Source of the DNA: Medicago truncatula
Lineage: Eukaryota; Streptophyta; Magnoliopsida; Fabales; Fabaceae
Direction: 5' to 3'
Assembly: GCF_003473485.1 (NCBI RefSeq)
Contig: NC_053048.1
Location: 43,582,755 to 43,646,754 of the forward strand
DNA: 64,000 nt
This document shows, piece by piece, positions 1 through 10,309 of the stretch. Each line of letters begins with the position of its first letter. Position 1 is the stretch's first letter. A program made the translations under genes and the position numbers. The notes beneath the pieces are model-generated. The model had not been told where the DNA came from, searched no databases, and saw nothing but the letters and a program-made list of their open reading frames with translations.

Positions 1-396
1 TTTTATTTTGAATTTGAATTTTGAATTTGCTTTTATTATATTAAATTCTGTTACACTATTTTGTTTTGTCCATTTGTTATGTGATTCTTAATTTTATGTG
101 TATTTAGTCTACGTTTAATTTGAATTTGATTTTACTTTGCTAATACTCTGTTTATGGAGTTGAGAGAAATTTCTCTTTGGAGAGTATTTAACTAGAATTT
201 GATTTGAATTGAACGGGCATAACTGCTTATTTTGTTAACTTGTTATGTGATGATAATTCTCTGTTTGTTGAGTTTAATTTGAATTGTATATAAATTAAGT
301 CATCGTTGTCAAAGTTCTGATGAATTTTCTGTATGTTTAGTTCCATCTTATTAATTTGAATATGAACTAAATTAGTGTTGTTAATATTGTGTTTAG
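1..396 (+). other. Probable intron upstream of the UVI4-like last exon
   Basis: AT-rich sequence full of short TTGAATTT-type repeats, without a convincing coding frame. It ends in a T-rich tract and AG at 395-396, a good splice acceptor directly before the exon at 397. I read it as the 3' part of an intron; the earlier exons would lie left of the window. Confidence 0.5.
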
Positions 397-792
397 GCGA
401 TTGAGAGAAGGAGGGAGAGACAGGGAACTGAGGAAATTGAGCAAACTGGAACACCAGTTCATGCTAACCAGCTGACCATTTTCTCTGATCCATCTTCATT
501 CTCTGCTGCTATTGGATCTTCTTCACGCGTCCACAAAAAATCACCAAAATCCTGCATCAAGCTGAAAACACCTTATGGAAGTAAAGTTCCAAAAATCATC
601 ATTGACATTGCAAAACTTCCTGCTGCTGAAGATGGTGAATCTGAGCTTCTGACTCCTCAGAAGAAGCTATTGCATTCGATTGATATAATTGAGCGTGAAG
701 TGAAGCAAGAGTTGATGAAACTCAAGAGAACCCCTACAGCCAAAAAAGCAGAACATCAGAAAAGGGTTAGGACCTTGATGTCCATGAGGTGA
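397..792 (+). CDS. UVI4: C-terminal exon of POLYCHOME/UVI4-OSD1-like APC/C regulator (partial)
   Basis: An open frame of 131 codons starts right after a splice acceptor in phase 0 and ends at TGA 790-792. The last part (KKLLHSIDIIEREV, then KLKRTPTAKKAE, then VRTLMSMR at the very end) matches, from memory, the conserved C-terminus of the plant UVI4/POLYCHOME and OSD1/GIGAS CELL1 proteins. In that family the terminal Met-Arg (MR tail) helps bind and inhibit the anaphase-promoting complex, delaying mitotic exit and limiting endoreduplication. The MR tail is intact. The N-terminal part, where the D-box and other degrons of the family lie, is not in the window, so a full gene and an isolated 3' fragment cannot be told apart. 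Which paralogue (UVI4 or OSD1) is unresolved. Confidence 0.8.
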   Translation, partial: AIERRRERQGTEEIEQTGTPVHANQLTIFSDPSSFSAAIGSSSRVHKKSPKSCIKLKTPYGSKVPKIIIDIAKLPAAEDGESELLTPQKKLLHSIDIIEREVKQELMKLKRTPTAKKAEHQKRVRTLMSMR

Positions 793-1660
793 ATTGAAGA
801 AGATTTAAAGTGCAGGAAAAAATTAAAGAGAATTGAAGGAGAAATCTTAGAGCAAATGGGAAAGGAGATTTGGGCTGAGCTTAATCATCTTCTGATGATT
901 TATAGGGCTTCAAGAAGGAAAGCAGAGAACTTGGTGTTTGATCCAGTTTGTGTAATCTTCTACTTGAAGATTATAGCTGTATACATTTTAGATTTTTCCT
1001 TGCATCATCATTCTTTGATGATTTTGTTGCAATTTTGGTGTAATCCATTGTATATATTACAATGTATGACTATAGTTTTGAATCGAATGACACCTATTTC
1101 TTTTCTCTTAATCAAATTGTTTGGAATTCACCATGATTCTTTGTTTGATAAGATATATGGTTCTCTATTACTTGATTGTTTTTTTTTTTTTTTTTTTTCT
1201 CTTTCTGAGAGGAAGCGTGGAAGGAAAGTGTAGCTGTGTATGCATGGTTGGGTAAGGGTTTTTGGGAGTTGCTGGGCAAAATGTGTATTGAATCAAACCA
1301 ATGTGTAGGATTTAAGGTTAAGGGTTTCTGGGAGTTGCTATCAAACTAGTGTGTAGGAATTTGGGGGTAAACTTGATTTAAAGAGAAGCAAAAATGTTTC
1401 AGCTGAGTACAAATATTCAATCAATTTCCACAACAGGCAATCAATTTACACTTGATCTTGTTGCAATTTAGGTGTAATCCATTGTCTATATTACAAATGT
1501 ATCACAACAATTTTGAATCGAATTTGTACAACTTACTTATGAACATAGAGTAGTACCGGACCCTATGGTCTATTTTTTGATCAAGAATATCAAAGACAAA
1601 ATCAAGTGTATGTTTGGTTTTAAAAATTGATTTTGAATGAAGGTAGAATTATTTGTGTTA
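793..1660 (+). other. 3' UTR and flank with internal duplications
   Basis: Downstream of the UVI4-like stop. A purine-rich stretch (793-940) is probably 3' UTR. A poly-T run lies at 1181-1198. Around 1250-1370 a block containing 'GGGTTTNTGGGAGTTGCT' occurs twice in tandem. A block at 1027-1084 is repeated, diverged, at 1461-1521. No further gene is seen. Confidence 0.45.
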
Positions 1661-1690
1661 GGATGGATACATTATAATAATGAGTTCAAC

Positions 1691-2525
1691 TATTATTATT
1701 AGAGATTAATTAGAATAGACTGACATTGTAAAACAATTTTACACCATCAACCAATAAAATCCATTCAATTAGACGCATCATCACCTTAAATGTTATAAAA
1801 AAGGAAAAATGAAATAAAATATGGATAATAAATATCATATCCCACATTTATTATTAGCCTATAACAAGGGGATTACAAAATTACAACATCAACGTAAGTC
1901 TCTCTTACTTTCTCTAACTTTGTCCTACCTTATTCTATTTCCTGTCAACAATTTTTCACAAAATGGAAAAATAGCTACTGAAGAATAAAAGGAAGCAAAA
2001 AACATAACATTAACCAAATGATCCAAATATGATATGATGCTTTTTTGAAATCTTAACCAACGCATATCAATCCATTGAAAAACAAACAACCTCTTAAGTA
2101 AATGTACTCAAATAAATTGACTCGAAATCTTCAACCTTCATAATCGCTTCAATGACAGTCATGTGTTTAATTTGTGCTATGTTAGAGGATTTCATGATGG
2201 TTCTAAAAACCAAAAAGTAACTTGTTGAGTTTTGCAACTCTAAAAGACTTCACAAATCATACATGAACAAAGTTCTGCAGAATTAGAATATGAAGACAAG
2301 GTTTGGCAGGGTGAAAGAATGCAACATCATAATGAAGATTAAAAATGGCTAAATCAAATGTCCAAATTAAAAAATGTGGGTAGAAGACAATTATTAGAAA
2401 AGATTTTATTTGATTTTTCCATTTTTAACACTTAAGATGATGTGTCTAATTGGATGAATTTAATTGGTTGATGGTGTAAAATTGTTTTACATGTCAGTCT
2501 ATTCTAATTAATCTCTTATTATTAT
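1691..2525. mobile_element. Mutator-type MITE with ~100-bp terminal inverted repeats
   Basis: The left arm (1700-1795, beginning AGAGATTAATTAGAATAGAC) is mirrored by the right arm (about 2427-2516, ending GTCTATTCTAATTAATCTCT). The flanks 1691-1699 and 2517-2525 both read TATTATTAT, a 9-bp direct repeat, though the ATT repeat makes its register uncertain. Long inverted repeats plus a 9-bp target duplication fit a non-autonomous Mutator-like element of about 817 bp. The interior has no transposase frame. Confidence 0.75.
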
Positions 2526-2574
2526 TATTATTTTAAAATCAATTCTAGAATCAACACTTCAAGTAAAATCAATT

Positions 2575-2632
2575 ACAAAACAAAATCATTTCTACTTTTT
2601 TTGTAGAAAAAAAAAAGTAGAAATGATTTTGT
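2575..2632. repeat. Short inverted repeat (hairpin)
   Basis: AAAATCATTTCTACTTTTTT is followed after a few bases by its reverse complement, giving a stem of about 20 bp with a small A/T loop. It lies just left of the retroposon target site. The function is unknown; it may be a transposon remnant. Confidence 0.6.
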
Positions 2633-2645
2633 CTTTTAATTGATT

Positions 2646-3295
2646 TTAATAAAGAGCATTGTTTTTTTTGACAAAAATTACGATATTCATTCATTCAAAT
2701 TGATAGAGTGCATCGATACAATACAAATCCAAATTCGCTAAAAACAAAAAAGGATGAATTTGTGAACAAACTCACAACATCCATGTTAATAGCATAAAAC
2801 GGCGAAGTACTTATGCCTACAAATATGACTATATTCATGTCTCCGAAATACTCATGTCTCCGGATCTGGAACGTTGATGACGCCAAAGTCATTGTCATTG
2901 ATCAGATCTGTACTTGCTCAAAGTTAATCTTTCAACCTGAATCAAATAAGCACCCCACTAAGACGGAAAATAAAAAACACGCTGCACAAAGACGGAAAAT
3001 CAAAACAAACAGAGTCGTTCAGAGACGACGAAATCACAAAAACAAACGAAAGAAAACAGAAAATTTATGTGAAATCACATATAAAGAAAAACAATTCGGA
3101 GGGGTGATTTTTGGATCAAAATTGACCCTAAATCACCCTTTAAAAAGAAGAAAAAAAAAGTGTGACAATTAGGGTCTGAGGAGGAGAGAAGAGAGAGGGG
3201 GAGAAAGGTGGAGTTCGGTGTTCTCTCCTATACTCCTAGAATTCATTGTTAATCTCCTATACTCCTAGAATTCATTGTTAATAAAGAGCATTGTT
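2646..3295 (-). mobile_element. Retroposed sequence (SINE/LINE-derived or processed retrocopy) with 18-bp target duplication
   Basis: An exact 18-bp direct repeat (2646-2663 and 3278-3295, containing AATAAAGAGCATTG) brackets the insert. Next to the left copy is a T tract, i.e. a poly(A) tail on the minus strand, as expected from target-primed reverse transcription. The insert is about 614 bp. On the minus strand it begins with a 29-bp unit present twice (about 3225-3282), then a CT-rich UTR-like stretch, then a 67-codon frame (2898-2695) with no recognised domain, then a 3' end with a short A tail. The parent sequence was not identified. Confidence 0.75.
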
Positions 3296-3545
3296 AAAGA
3301 GTACGGAAAGGATTCAACAAAATTTGACGAAAGTATATAATCACTTACCATAAAAGGGTTTTGTGGCCATATAAGAAATAGTTAATGGATAGGTTAGTAA
3401 TACAAATTCAATGTAGTTCAATTCTTGCTTTTCGTCTACACATAATTCATACCAAACATTATTCTCCTTTAATAAAACCTTACTTCCATTCCCTTAAAAA
3501 AAATAAAAAATCTTACTTCCTCCAATCACAATTATAAGGTAAATT
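3296..3545. other. Intergenic, nothing recognised
   Basis: AT-rich sequence with no coding frame, RNA gene or obvious repeat ends. Confidence 0.5.
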
Positions 3546-3683
3546 AAATAACTAATGTATAATTCACGTGAGCTTAGCTCAGTTGGTAGGGATATTGCAT
3601 ATTATATACAGGAGCTGGGGTTCGAACCCTGAGCTCTAGTCACTAGGCTACTTGACAAAAAAAAATAAAATAACTAATGTATA
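3546..3683 (+). mobile_element. tRNA-derived SINE with 16-bp target duplication
   Basis: The body 3562-3667 has a tRNA-like pol III A box (GCTTAGCTCAGTTGGTAGGG) and B box (GGGGTTCGAACCCTG) and ends in an A-rich tail. It is flanked by the exact 16-bp repeat AAATAACTAATGTATA at 3546-3561 and 3668-3683. It is not a functional tRNA: the anticodon arm and acceptor stem do not fold properly. Several relatives occur elsewhere in the window. Confidence 0.88.
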
Positions 3684-3930
3684 TAACATATAAATGTGAT
3701 CAGATACATTAATTATTCAATAAACCTAAAAAAGTGAGTTAATTTAACGTCTTAAAGATTGTTTTATTTTTTGATGTAACGTCTTTAAGACTGTTGAAGA
3801 CATTCGTTAGTATTTTTTAAATTAAAAAAGAATATATGGATTCATTATTCACGTTTACTTTCAACATGTGACTCACTTGGATCTAGGACGTTGCGATTAC
3901 ACTTGGAAAACACTCTTTATCTTTAGTTTT

Positions 3931-4517
3931 TATTTTTCCTTAAATACTTTTTTAGTCCCTTAAGTATTTAGTTGGTATCGCTTTGGTCCCTTAACTAAAA
4001 AAAAGATTGTTTGAGTACTTTAATTTTTTTTTAATCTTGTTTTGGTCCCTTCTGTTAGGTTTCCGTTAGGGTTTTAAAAAAAAAGTTAACTCCTGAACAC
4101 GTGTCACCTTGTCATTGGCTTTGAGATTTTTTTTAAATATTTTTTTACAAAAAAATGTTTTTTTTTAAACCCAAAGCCAATGACAAAGTGACACGTGTCC
4201 AGAGTTAACACGTGTCACCTTGTCATTGGTTTTGGGAAATTTTTTACAAAAAAATAAAATATATATATTAAAAAATATTATTTTTATAAAAAAATAATAT
4301 ATTTTTTTTTAAAAAAATTCTCAAAGCCAATGACAAGGTGACACATGTCCACACTTAACATTTTTTATTAAACCTGACGGAAACCTAACAGAAGGGACCA
4401 AAACGAGACTAAAAAAAAAACTTAAAGTAGTCAAACAATCTTTTTTTTAGTTAAGGGACCAAAGCGATATCAATTAAATACTTAAGGGACCAAAAGAGCA
4501 TTTAAGCCTATTTTTCT
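3931..4517. mobile_element. Long foldback MITE, 'GGTCCCTTAA' family
   Basis: The two halves are nearly complete inverted copies. Left-arm phrases (TTTAGTCCCTTAAG, CTTTGGTCCCTTAAC, the CTTCTGTTAGGTTTCCGT block) recur inverted at 4360-4508. The centre (4100-4330) carries further inverted CACGTGTCACCTTGTCATTGG blocks. Flanks 3931-3939 and 4509-4517 match at 8 of 9 bases (TATTTTTC), suggesting a 9-bp duplication. There is no coding capacity. Confidence 0.75.
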
Positions 4518-4592
4518 CCTTCTTCTAAGGGTTAGTTTATGAATTTAATTATTATCAATCTATAATTTTTTTAAGATATTATCATTGTATAA

Positions 4593-4781
4593 TTATTTTA
4601 AGGGTTATGCTAACAAGTGTCACAAGGATTCAAAAGAGGAAATGACTTATAAGTTTTATGTATAAAAAGTTCTTTTTTTAAATTTAAATGTGTTGAATAC
4701 ACATTTTCTAAGAAAGAGTTTCTTCTTTTGACTTCTAAACAAGTGTCCCAAGGATATTTGTTAACATTTCCCTTATTTTAA
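4593..4781. mobile_element. Small Mutator-type MITE (171 bp) with exact 9-bp target duplication
   Basis: The element 4602-4772 begins GGGTTATGCTAACAAGTGTC and ends with the imperfect complement ...TGTTAACATTTCCC. It is flanked by TTATTTTAA at 4593-4601 and 4773-4781. The right duplication copy is also part of the target site of the adjacent LINE fragment. Confidence 0.8.
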
Positions 4782-5102
4782 ACGTTTTGACAAAGACCTT
4801 AATCGGGGTGCTTTCAGAACCGATTGTCAGGTAGTTGTGAATGTTGTCCTCAACAACAGTTTATATGTGAATGAACTTGAAAGTTTACTCTCTAATTGTT
4901 GGTCTATACTCTCATCTAATGCTAGTTATACTCTAGCTTTTATTAGGAGACAAATTAATAGAGTCGTTATAGTCTTACTAGAGCGTCTATATTACATGCT
5001 AATCCCATTATTTTCTATCATCCACCTTATTGTATTCACTATCTTATTATGGATGAAATGAAATGAGTAATCCTTTCCTTAAAAGAAAATTATTTTAAAC
5101 GT
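4773..5102 (+). mobile_element. 5'-truncated LINE (RNase H tail) with 13-bp target duplication
   Basis: The insert 4786-5089 is bracketed by TTATTTTAAACGT at 4773-4785 and 5090-5102. Its frame 4837-5061 and the codons before it give an RNase H-like end: TDCQVVVN...LLSNCWSILSS...AFIRRQINRV, stopping shortly after a WMK at the end. This is the C-terminal RNase H (RVT_3) domain of a plant LINE ORF2. A short A-rich tail (AAAAGAAAA) precedes the right duplication. The insert is about 304 bp. Confidence 0.8.
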
Positions 5103-6620
5103 GTATTCATTGATGCGTCGTTATGTCAATTAATATTTATTATCAACACTTCTTCAAAAAATATATATTTATTGTCAACATTAAGAGGCTATTGTAATGC
5201 TAAAGACTAATCTGACTAACCGAATGCATAATTATAGACTAATATAAATTTTCGATACATTAAAGAACTATTGTGATTACTTATTTCATATTTAAGAACG
5301 AAAATGACTATTTGCCCTTTTATATTTTAGGAGACCTAATATTCACTATAAGAATATACCATCATAAAAAACCAATTTTATGTTAGGGGTTCAAGTATAG
5401 CTTATCTTGATTTATTTTTTTCAAGGATTAAAAGTAGAATTTATTTTTTTCAAAGATTAAATTGAGTTTTTGTAGTTTTTCTCATGGACTAACATAAAGC
5501 TTCACCCATAAATTATTAATAATATTACAGAAAAGAGACAAATAATTTCTGCAGAAGTAACAAATTTATTAGTATACTTGGTACGTGTAAATAGTTAAAG
5601 CCAAAAATTAAAACTTTAACAAATTTATCGGTATATATCCTTGATCGGTATATGCATGAAAAGAATGTTTGTCTGGGGAGATTAATCTCTTGAATATTTT
5701 TTTATCTTGATGCCTGATTGTAGAAGGAGAGAATTCTACATGTGTTGTACCAAAAAAAAGGAGAGAATTCCTTTTAGGGGAAGAAAGGAGAGTTTTTTTT
5801 TTTTGGGTATGAATATGCATTTTTAAAGATTAATCTCTAGAACATATATATAAAACACTTTCTGCAAAATCAAGATTTATAGCTACCATTGAAATTAGGT
5901 GAGATCTCTTTGATTTTATTTTTATTTTTTAATTAGGTGAGATCTCTCTGATTTTATTTTTTTAAAGAATAGAGATCTCTCTGATTTTATTTTAACATAT
6001 TGTTCCCTTCACTCAATTGGAATTCAAATACGCGTTCTCCATGTTGTAGGAGTCTTAGAACCAAACCACTATTGATAAAGAGCTTCATTACTATAGTTTT
6101 AAGTGTGTAAAGTCATATAAATACTTGGTGAATGTCACATGTTTTAGAAATGTGTGTCTATAATATATACACACAATACTAGTATAGCAATAGAATTCTC
6201 AATTTTTCTAAATATTTTGAGAAATTGAGAGGAACCCTAATCTTATTATTCTTTGAGATCTCTAAAAGTAAAAAAAAAAAAAAAAAAGAATAAAAAAAAT
6301 TAACAAGTTATAATCACAATCCTTTGGTGTGATAAAATACACCAAACAGCTAGCACACAAAGCAAAGTATGATAATTCTGAATGAAAAAGAAAATCATCA
6401 TATTTTCAATAAATATCTATCTTTTGGTTCCGAGATTTAACCTTTACACATAGCACTAAAATCATCACAATTGGTATGCCATTCAACTATAGGAAAAAAC
6501 GTACTTAAAATACAGATACCCAAACATAGATCGTCTATGAATGCTTCATAACGTGATGAATACCACTGGCATCAATTTGAGAAGAAGTAACTCTTCTTAA
6601 CTTCTACCACAGAACCTTCC
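5103..6620. other. Intergenic; small tandem repeats only
   Basis: No credible gene. A 40-50 bp unit containing GAGATCTCTNTGATTTTATT is repeated three times at about 5898-5996. Two GGAGAGAATTC motifs occur at 5728-5770. Poly-A runs lie near 6270. The remainder is AT-rich without recognisable features. Confidence 0.5.
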
Positions 6621-7150
6621 ACAATCTAAGAATGAGCAAATGCAAGCATCTGAGTTGTTGGTAAGTTTGTATATAAACCAAGAGGTATTATTGGACTAAC
6701 CAATTGATCCCAACACTGTGCCAGTGATAACATAGACATTTGCCTATTTATAGTACCAAAGGACTGAATGTTTCTCAAAAGGAATAGTTTCCCACGTACA
6801 AGCACAACATGACTTTCGACAAATAAGGTGATAGTAGAGAGCAACCAAAGAAGGAACAAAAGATAGTAATATATGCAACCAATTGAGGTTGCCATTATAT
6901 TTTGTGCTGAAGGCATACAGATCTATGAGTATTAGGAAGTGTTTCTTTTATAGTGGCTTGTCAACCATGGAAAATGCAAACATGTGCTAATATGTCTTAC
7001 TATTTTTTATTACATGCGTGGAACGCGAGGCTCTTGATGTGAAATTATTTCTATATCGGCCCACGCAAGGCCTACTACTACCATTATACTCAACTTGCCT
7101 ACTATTGGAGTGGGCACGTGTTCATTTTGGAGGATTACTAGTAACCAACT
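6621..7150. other. Unassigned stretch left of the LINE remnant
   Basis: A 96-codon minus-strand open frame (6916-6626) and a 72-codon one (7228-7010) occur here. The upper part of the second overlaps the end of the LINE RNase H remnant. The rest shows no recognised domain. It may be older transposon DNA. Confidence 0.3.
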
Positions 7151-7154
7151 AACA

Positions 7155-9060
7155 ATGTCTTTTTTAAGAATCAATTCAAGGCATTTCATTAGCAAAAATA
7201 TGCCAAATACACGAAGGTATATCATCATAGGTGTGAGAGCTAGTATTATGTGGGACTATCTGAGCTAACTCGTGAGCAATCCCATTAGTCTGACTCTATT
7301 AAACTCAACTTAAGAGTTTTGAAATCTACTATGAAATAACTGTCTACAAGCAGGGGCGGATCTCTTTGGAGACCCCCAGATGCCACTTCCCCCCCCCAGT
7401 TTTTATATAAATTTCATATTATGTTTGATATAACAACAAGTGCGTGTTGTTCCAGTGGTTATGCGGTCCTTCAATGTGTAAAAAGTTGTGTGTTTGATCC
7501 TTGACACCCTCCCTTTTTATAATTTTTAGCGAATTTTTCTTTTTTTATTCAAAAAATAAGGTCCTGGTGGGTATCGAACTAGCATCCCCATGATTTAATC
7601 ATGCAAAATTATCACCACACCAGTTAACAATGTTGCACATCTTTTGAATCTGTTTAATATATATTTTTCAAATATTTGGCACCCCCGAAAAAAAACTCAA
7701 GATCCGCCACTGTCTACAAGCATCTATAATGCATCTAAATTCACTACTATCTTATATGCTTGTTCTAAGAGCATCCACATCCTTCACAGAGTCTAGAGAA
7801 AAATCTGTATTATCAAATTGAAGGTCTGATGTCCACTCCAAAGCCGTATGCAAATCAGATGCTTCCCCTATGTTAACATCACAAAGAGGAGAGAACCAAT
7901 ATGTTTTTGTAAAAATAAAGTCTCATGCGTCATTGCAGATACACATTTCAATTCCTACTTTGTTCATAGCTGAAGAAAATGAGGCATCAATATTGCATTT
8001 GTAACGGTCGAGGGCTGGCGTTTTACATCGAATTATTTCCTGGCTGTTTAGATTCGGCTAGTTTAGGGTAACGGGAGCTCCATGACCACTGCAGATAATT
8101 TGAGCCGATCTCCAATTCTCAAGAAGATGCGTTGCTCGTTCAACCACCTGCATATTTGTTTCGTTCCTTTGCTGGCAAAGTTTCAAGTTCCTCTCTTTCA
8201 TAAACTCCATAAAACTGTGGTAAAGAGTTTACTTTGGCTCGGGCTAAGCTGGTGTAAAAGGGTAAAGACAACCACGTCCATATTATAATTTTGGCGTAGA
8301 ATTCTATCAATTTTGTCCCATAAATACACATCATGCCAAACCTGCACAACATTAGGACACTCGAGAAGAACATGAATGCCATCCTCATAATTACTTCCAC
8401 ATATTACACAATCAATTGGACAATGAACCCATTTACTACTTAGGCGTGCTCATGTATGAAAACAGCAACGACACACACGCCAAACAAGATTTTTTATTTT
8501 AGGTGGAACTTTGAGTTTCCAAACTAGATTCCAATGATCCAGTAAATGCAAATAGGTGTTATTAGCAATTTCATTAACACATATTCTATAGGCACACTGC
8601 ACTGAGTACTTTCCATTCTTTTCCAGTCTTCCAAATCAACTTATCCTCATCAACCAAAGGTTGTAAAGGAGTATTCAAGATCAGCTGGACCGTGTTTTGA
8701 TAAAAAAGATTATAAATTAAAGGAGAATTCCATACCTTGGAGGATTGATCAAGAATATCCTTTACCTTCACATGAGCTAAAGACGCGTAAATAAGACTAT
8801 CAGTTGTAGAAAAACATCCCATCATTTAGCCATGACATGCCAAACAACGGGATATTCACACCTCTTCCTATTCTCCATCTCGCCCATTGATTTACAACCA
8901 TCGTTGCACTAAGAGTACCAATAACCATGTCTAATACTAAACTTTCAGCCAATAATGTTTAATTAGTGTAAGGCTGGAAGCATATAAGAGCACAATTATC
9001 GGTTGACTCTTAGCATGGAATCACTTTTCCCAAAGCCAATGTGTTAGTGTGGTAAAGATA
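7155..9060 (-). pseudogene. Decayed LINE (reverse transcriptase C-terminus, zinc-binding region, RNase H)
   Basis: Reading the minus strand with several frameshifts and stops gives typical LINE ORF2 pieces in order. First comes VVNQWARWRIGRGVNIPLFG (near 8850-8910), the family's 'WRIGxGxxIPxW' block. Next is the region after KVKDILD with LIWKTGKEWK (8825-8600). Then comes a zinc-binding RVT-like part including CVICGSNYEDGIHVLLECP (about 8420-8340). Last is an RNase H-like part starting CNIDASFSSAMNKVGIEM (about 8010-7950) and ending near 7190 with a FANEMP-like tail. It cannot encode a working protein. A hAT element is inserted in its RNase H part. Confidence 0.8.
7343..7720. mobile_element. 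hAT-type MITE (362 bp) nested in LINE remnant
   Basis: The element 7351-7712 begins CAGGGGCGGATCT and ends AGATCCGCCACTG, terminal inverted repeats of hAT type. It is flanked by the exact 8-bp duplication TCTACAAG at 7343-7350 and 7713-7720. Removing it restores a continuous LINE RNase H segment on the minus strand (..IDACRQ / LFHS..). It has no transposase. Confidence 0.9.
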
Positions 9061-9480
9061 TTTGGCGTATTAGCAATGGTATATTGAGGCAACAGTTGCA
9101 TTGTAATGCTACGGTGGCTTTGTGCTTTGCTGATTTATAAATTAATATAAAATTAATTATCACCTCAAAAGGTGCTATATATTAATATAAAACATAATTG
9201 CGGTGTGTATTGTGGGGTTTAGTAGGACCCATTTTAGAGTTTTTGATGAATGGTATGAATATTTAGAAATTGTAGTTGAGTGGTTTAAATAATTGAGAAG
9301 TGTAAAATAATATAAAGAATTAAGTGGGATCCATTTATACCACCCATGTGAGTGGTATGGATGTGGATGCTCCAAGTATTCATCGATTTCATTCATGACA
9401 ACTTTTGTCAAGGAGTGAGTGAGAGATATATACAAAAAAACATGTAGTGGGTCCTATACCATTAAGTGGGTCCCATTGTT
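9061..9480. other. AT-rich spacer with MITE-like ends
   Basis: No gene. The phrase GTGGATGCTCC near 9362-9372 is the complement of GAGCATCCAC near 7770, both resembling ends of common legume MITEs. The boundaries could not be fixed. Confidence 0.3.
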
Positions 9481-9486
9481 ATTAAG

Positions 9487-9775
9487 TACTCCATCCATCC
9501 CTATATCTAAGCCCCCATTTGATTTTATTTTTGTCTCTAAATGTAAACCCACTTTCAAATTACTAGATGCATTTATTATTTTTTTTTCCTAAACTTACCC
9601 CTAATTAATACTACCAACTTGTTTTGAAATATGAAAAGTCAAATTTAATACACATAAAACAAAGGACAATTTGGTAATATTAACACACAAAACAAACACA
9701 TTAATTACACTAACAACATCTCTTAAGAGATGCGAAAAAGGCAATGGATGCCTACATTAAGGGACGGAGGAAGTA
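9487..9775. mobile_element. Stowaway MITE
   Basis: The element 9489-9773 begins CTCCATCCATCCCTATAT and ends AAGGGACGGAGGAAG, the Stowaway (Tc1/mariner) terminal signature 'CTCCxTCCGTCCC'. It is flanked by TA on both sides (9487-9488, 9774-9775). It is 285 bp and non-coding. Confidence 0.92.
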
Positions 9776-10039
9776 TTTTTAAAATTCTATGTATCTTTAT
9801 CTCTCCAAATAAAAGAAATGGAGAGACTGATAAATGGAGAGAATCCTGACTTTATTTTTTTTAGCTACATTTCAATTTCATCATTTAGATGGATAGAGGA
9901 TCTCTTGATATTAGTATTTTTTATTTATTTTTTATAGTTTCTTTTCCCATTTAGCTTATTGGTATAAGATTGATAGCTAGGGATGGCTATTGTTTAAAGT
10001 TTTGTCTTGTAAATTCGAGTTTGTTAATGGGGAGGTGGT

Positions 10040-10300
10040 TATAGGATCAAGTAGGGATTGTGCTTGGTAGAGAGGGATATACAACACTTGGACGATTGTT
10101 TTGAGGGGAATCGGTTTAATAAGTTGCTCAAAAAAGTGGGTAATAATAATGATACATATTTTTGGCTTGATCCTTTGTTGGAAGAGGAGAGATTGTGTAA
10201 TTGGTGGTACGTAGAAAAATATGTTAGGGTGACAAATATGCTTTGCTTGAGTGAGAATGTTGGAGATTCCCAAAGGAAAACAAACCACCTAGGATGGAAG
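10040..10300 (+). pseudogene. LINE fragment (post-RT region)
   Basis: The frame 10058-10309 contains LLKKVGNNNDTYFWLDPLLE, equivalent to the 'VGNGxxTxFWxDxWL' block found after the reverse transcriptase in plant LINE ORF2. The following residues diverge. Only about 80 codons survive. No element ends were found. Confidence 0.65.
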
Positions 10301-10309
10301 AAATGTTAA

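Noticed and set aside
856-1233. 125-codon open frame after the UVI4-like stop
   Set aside because: Starts inside likely 3' UTR, runs through a poly-T tract (poly-Phe) and has no domain.
2813-3172. 119-codon plus-strand frame
   Set aside because: Antisense to the retroposon's own orientation; lysine-rich low-complexity content with no domain.
3567-3650. tRNA gene suggested by A and B boxes
   Set aside because: No cloverleaf with proper anticodon arm or acceptor stem; it has an A tail and target duplications, so it is a SINE. The same holds for 14587, 38464, 43152, 46804 and 59529.
6626-6916. 96-codon minus-strand frame as part of the LINE remnant
   Set aside because: No RT, RNase H or zinc-binding motif is visible and it lies beyond the apparent LINE end, so I left it unassigned.
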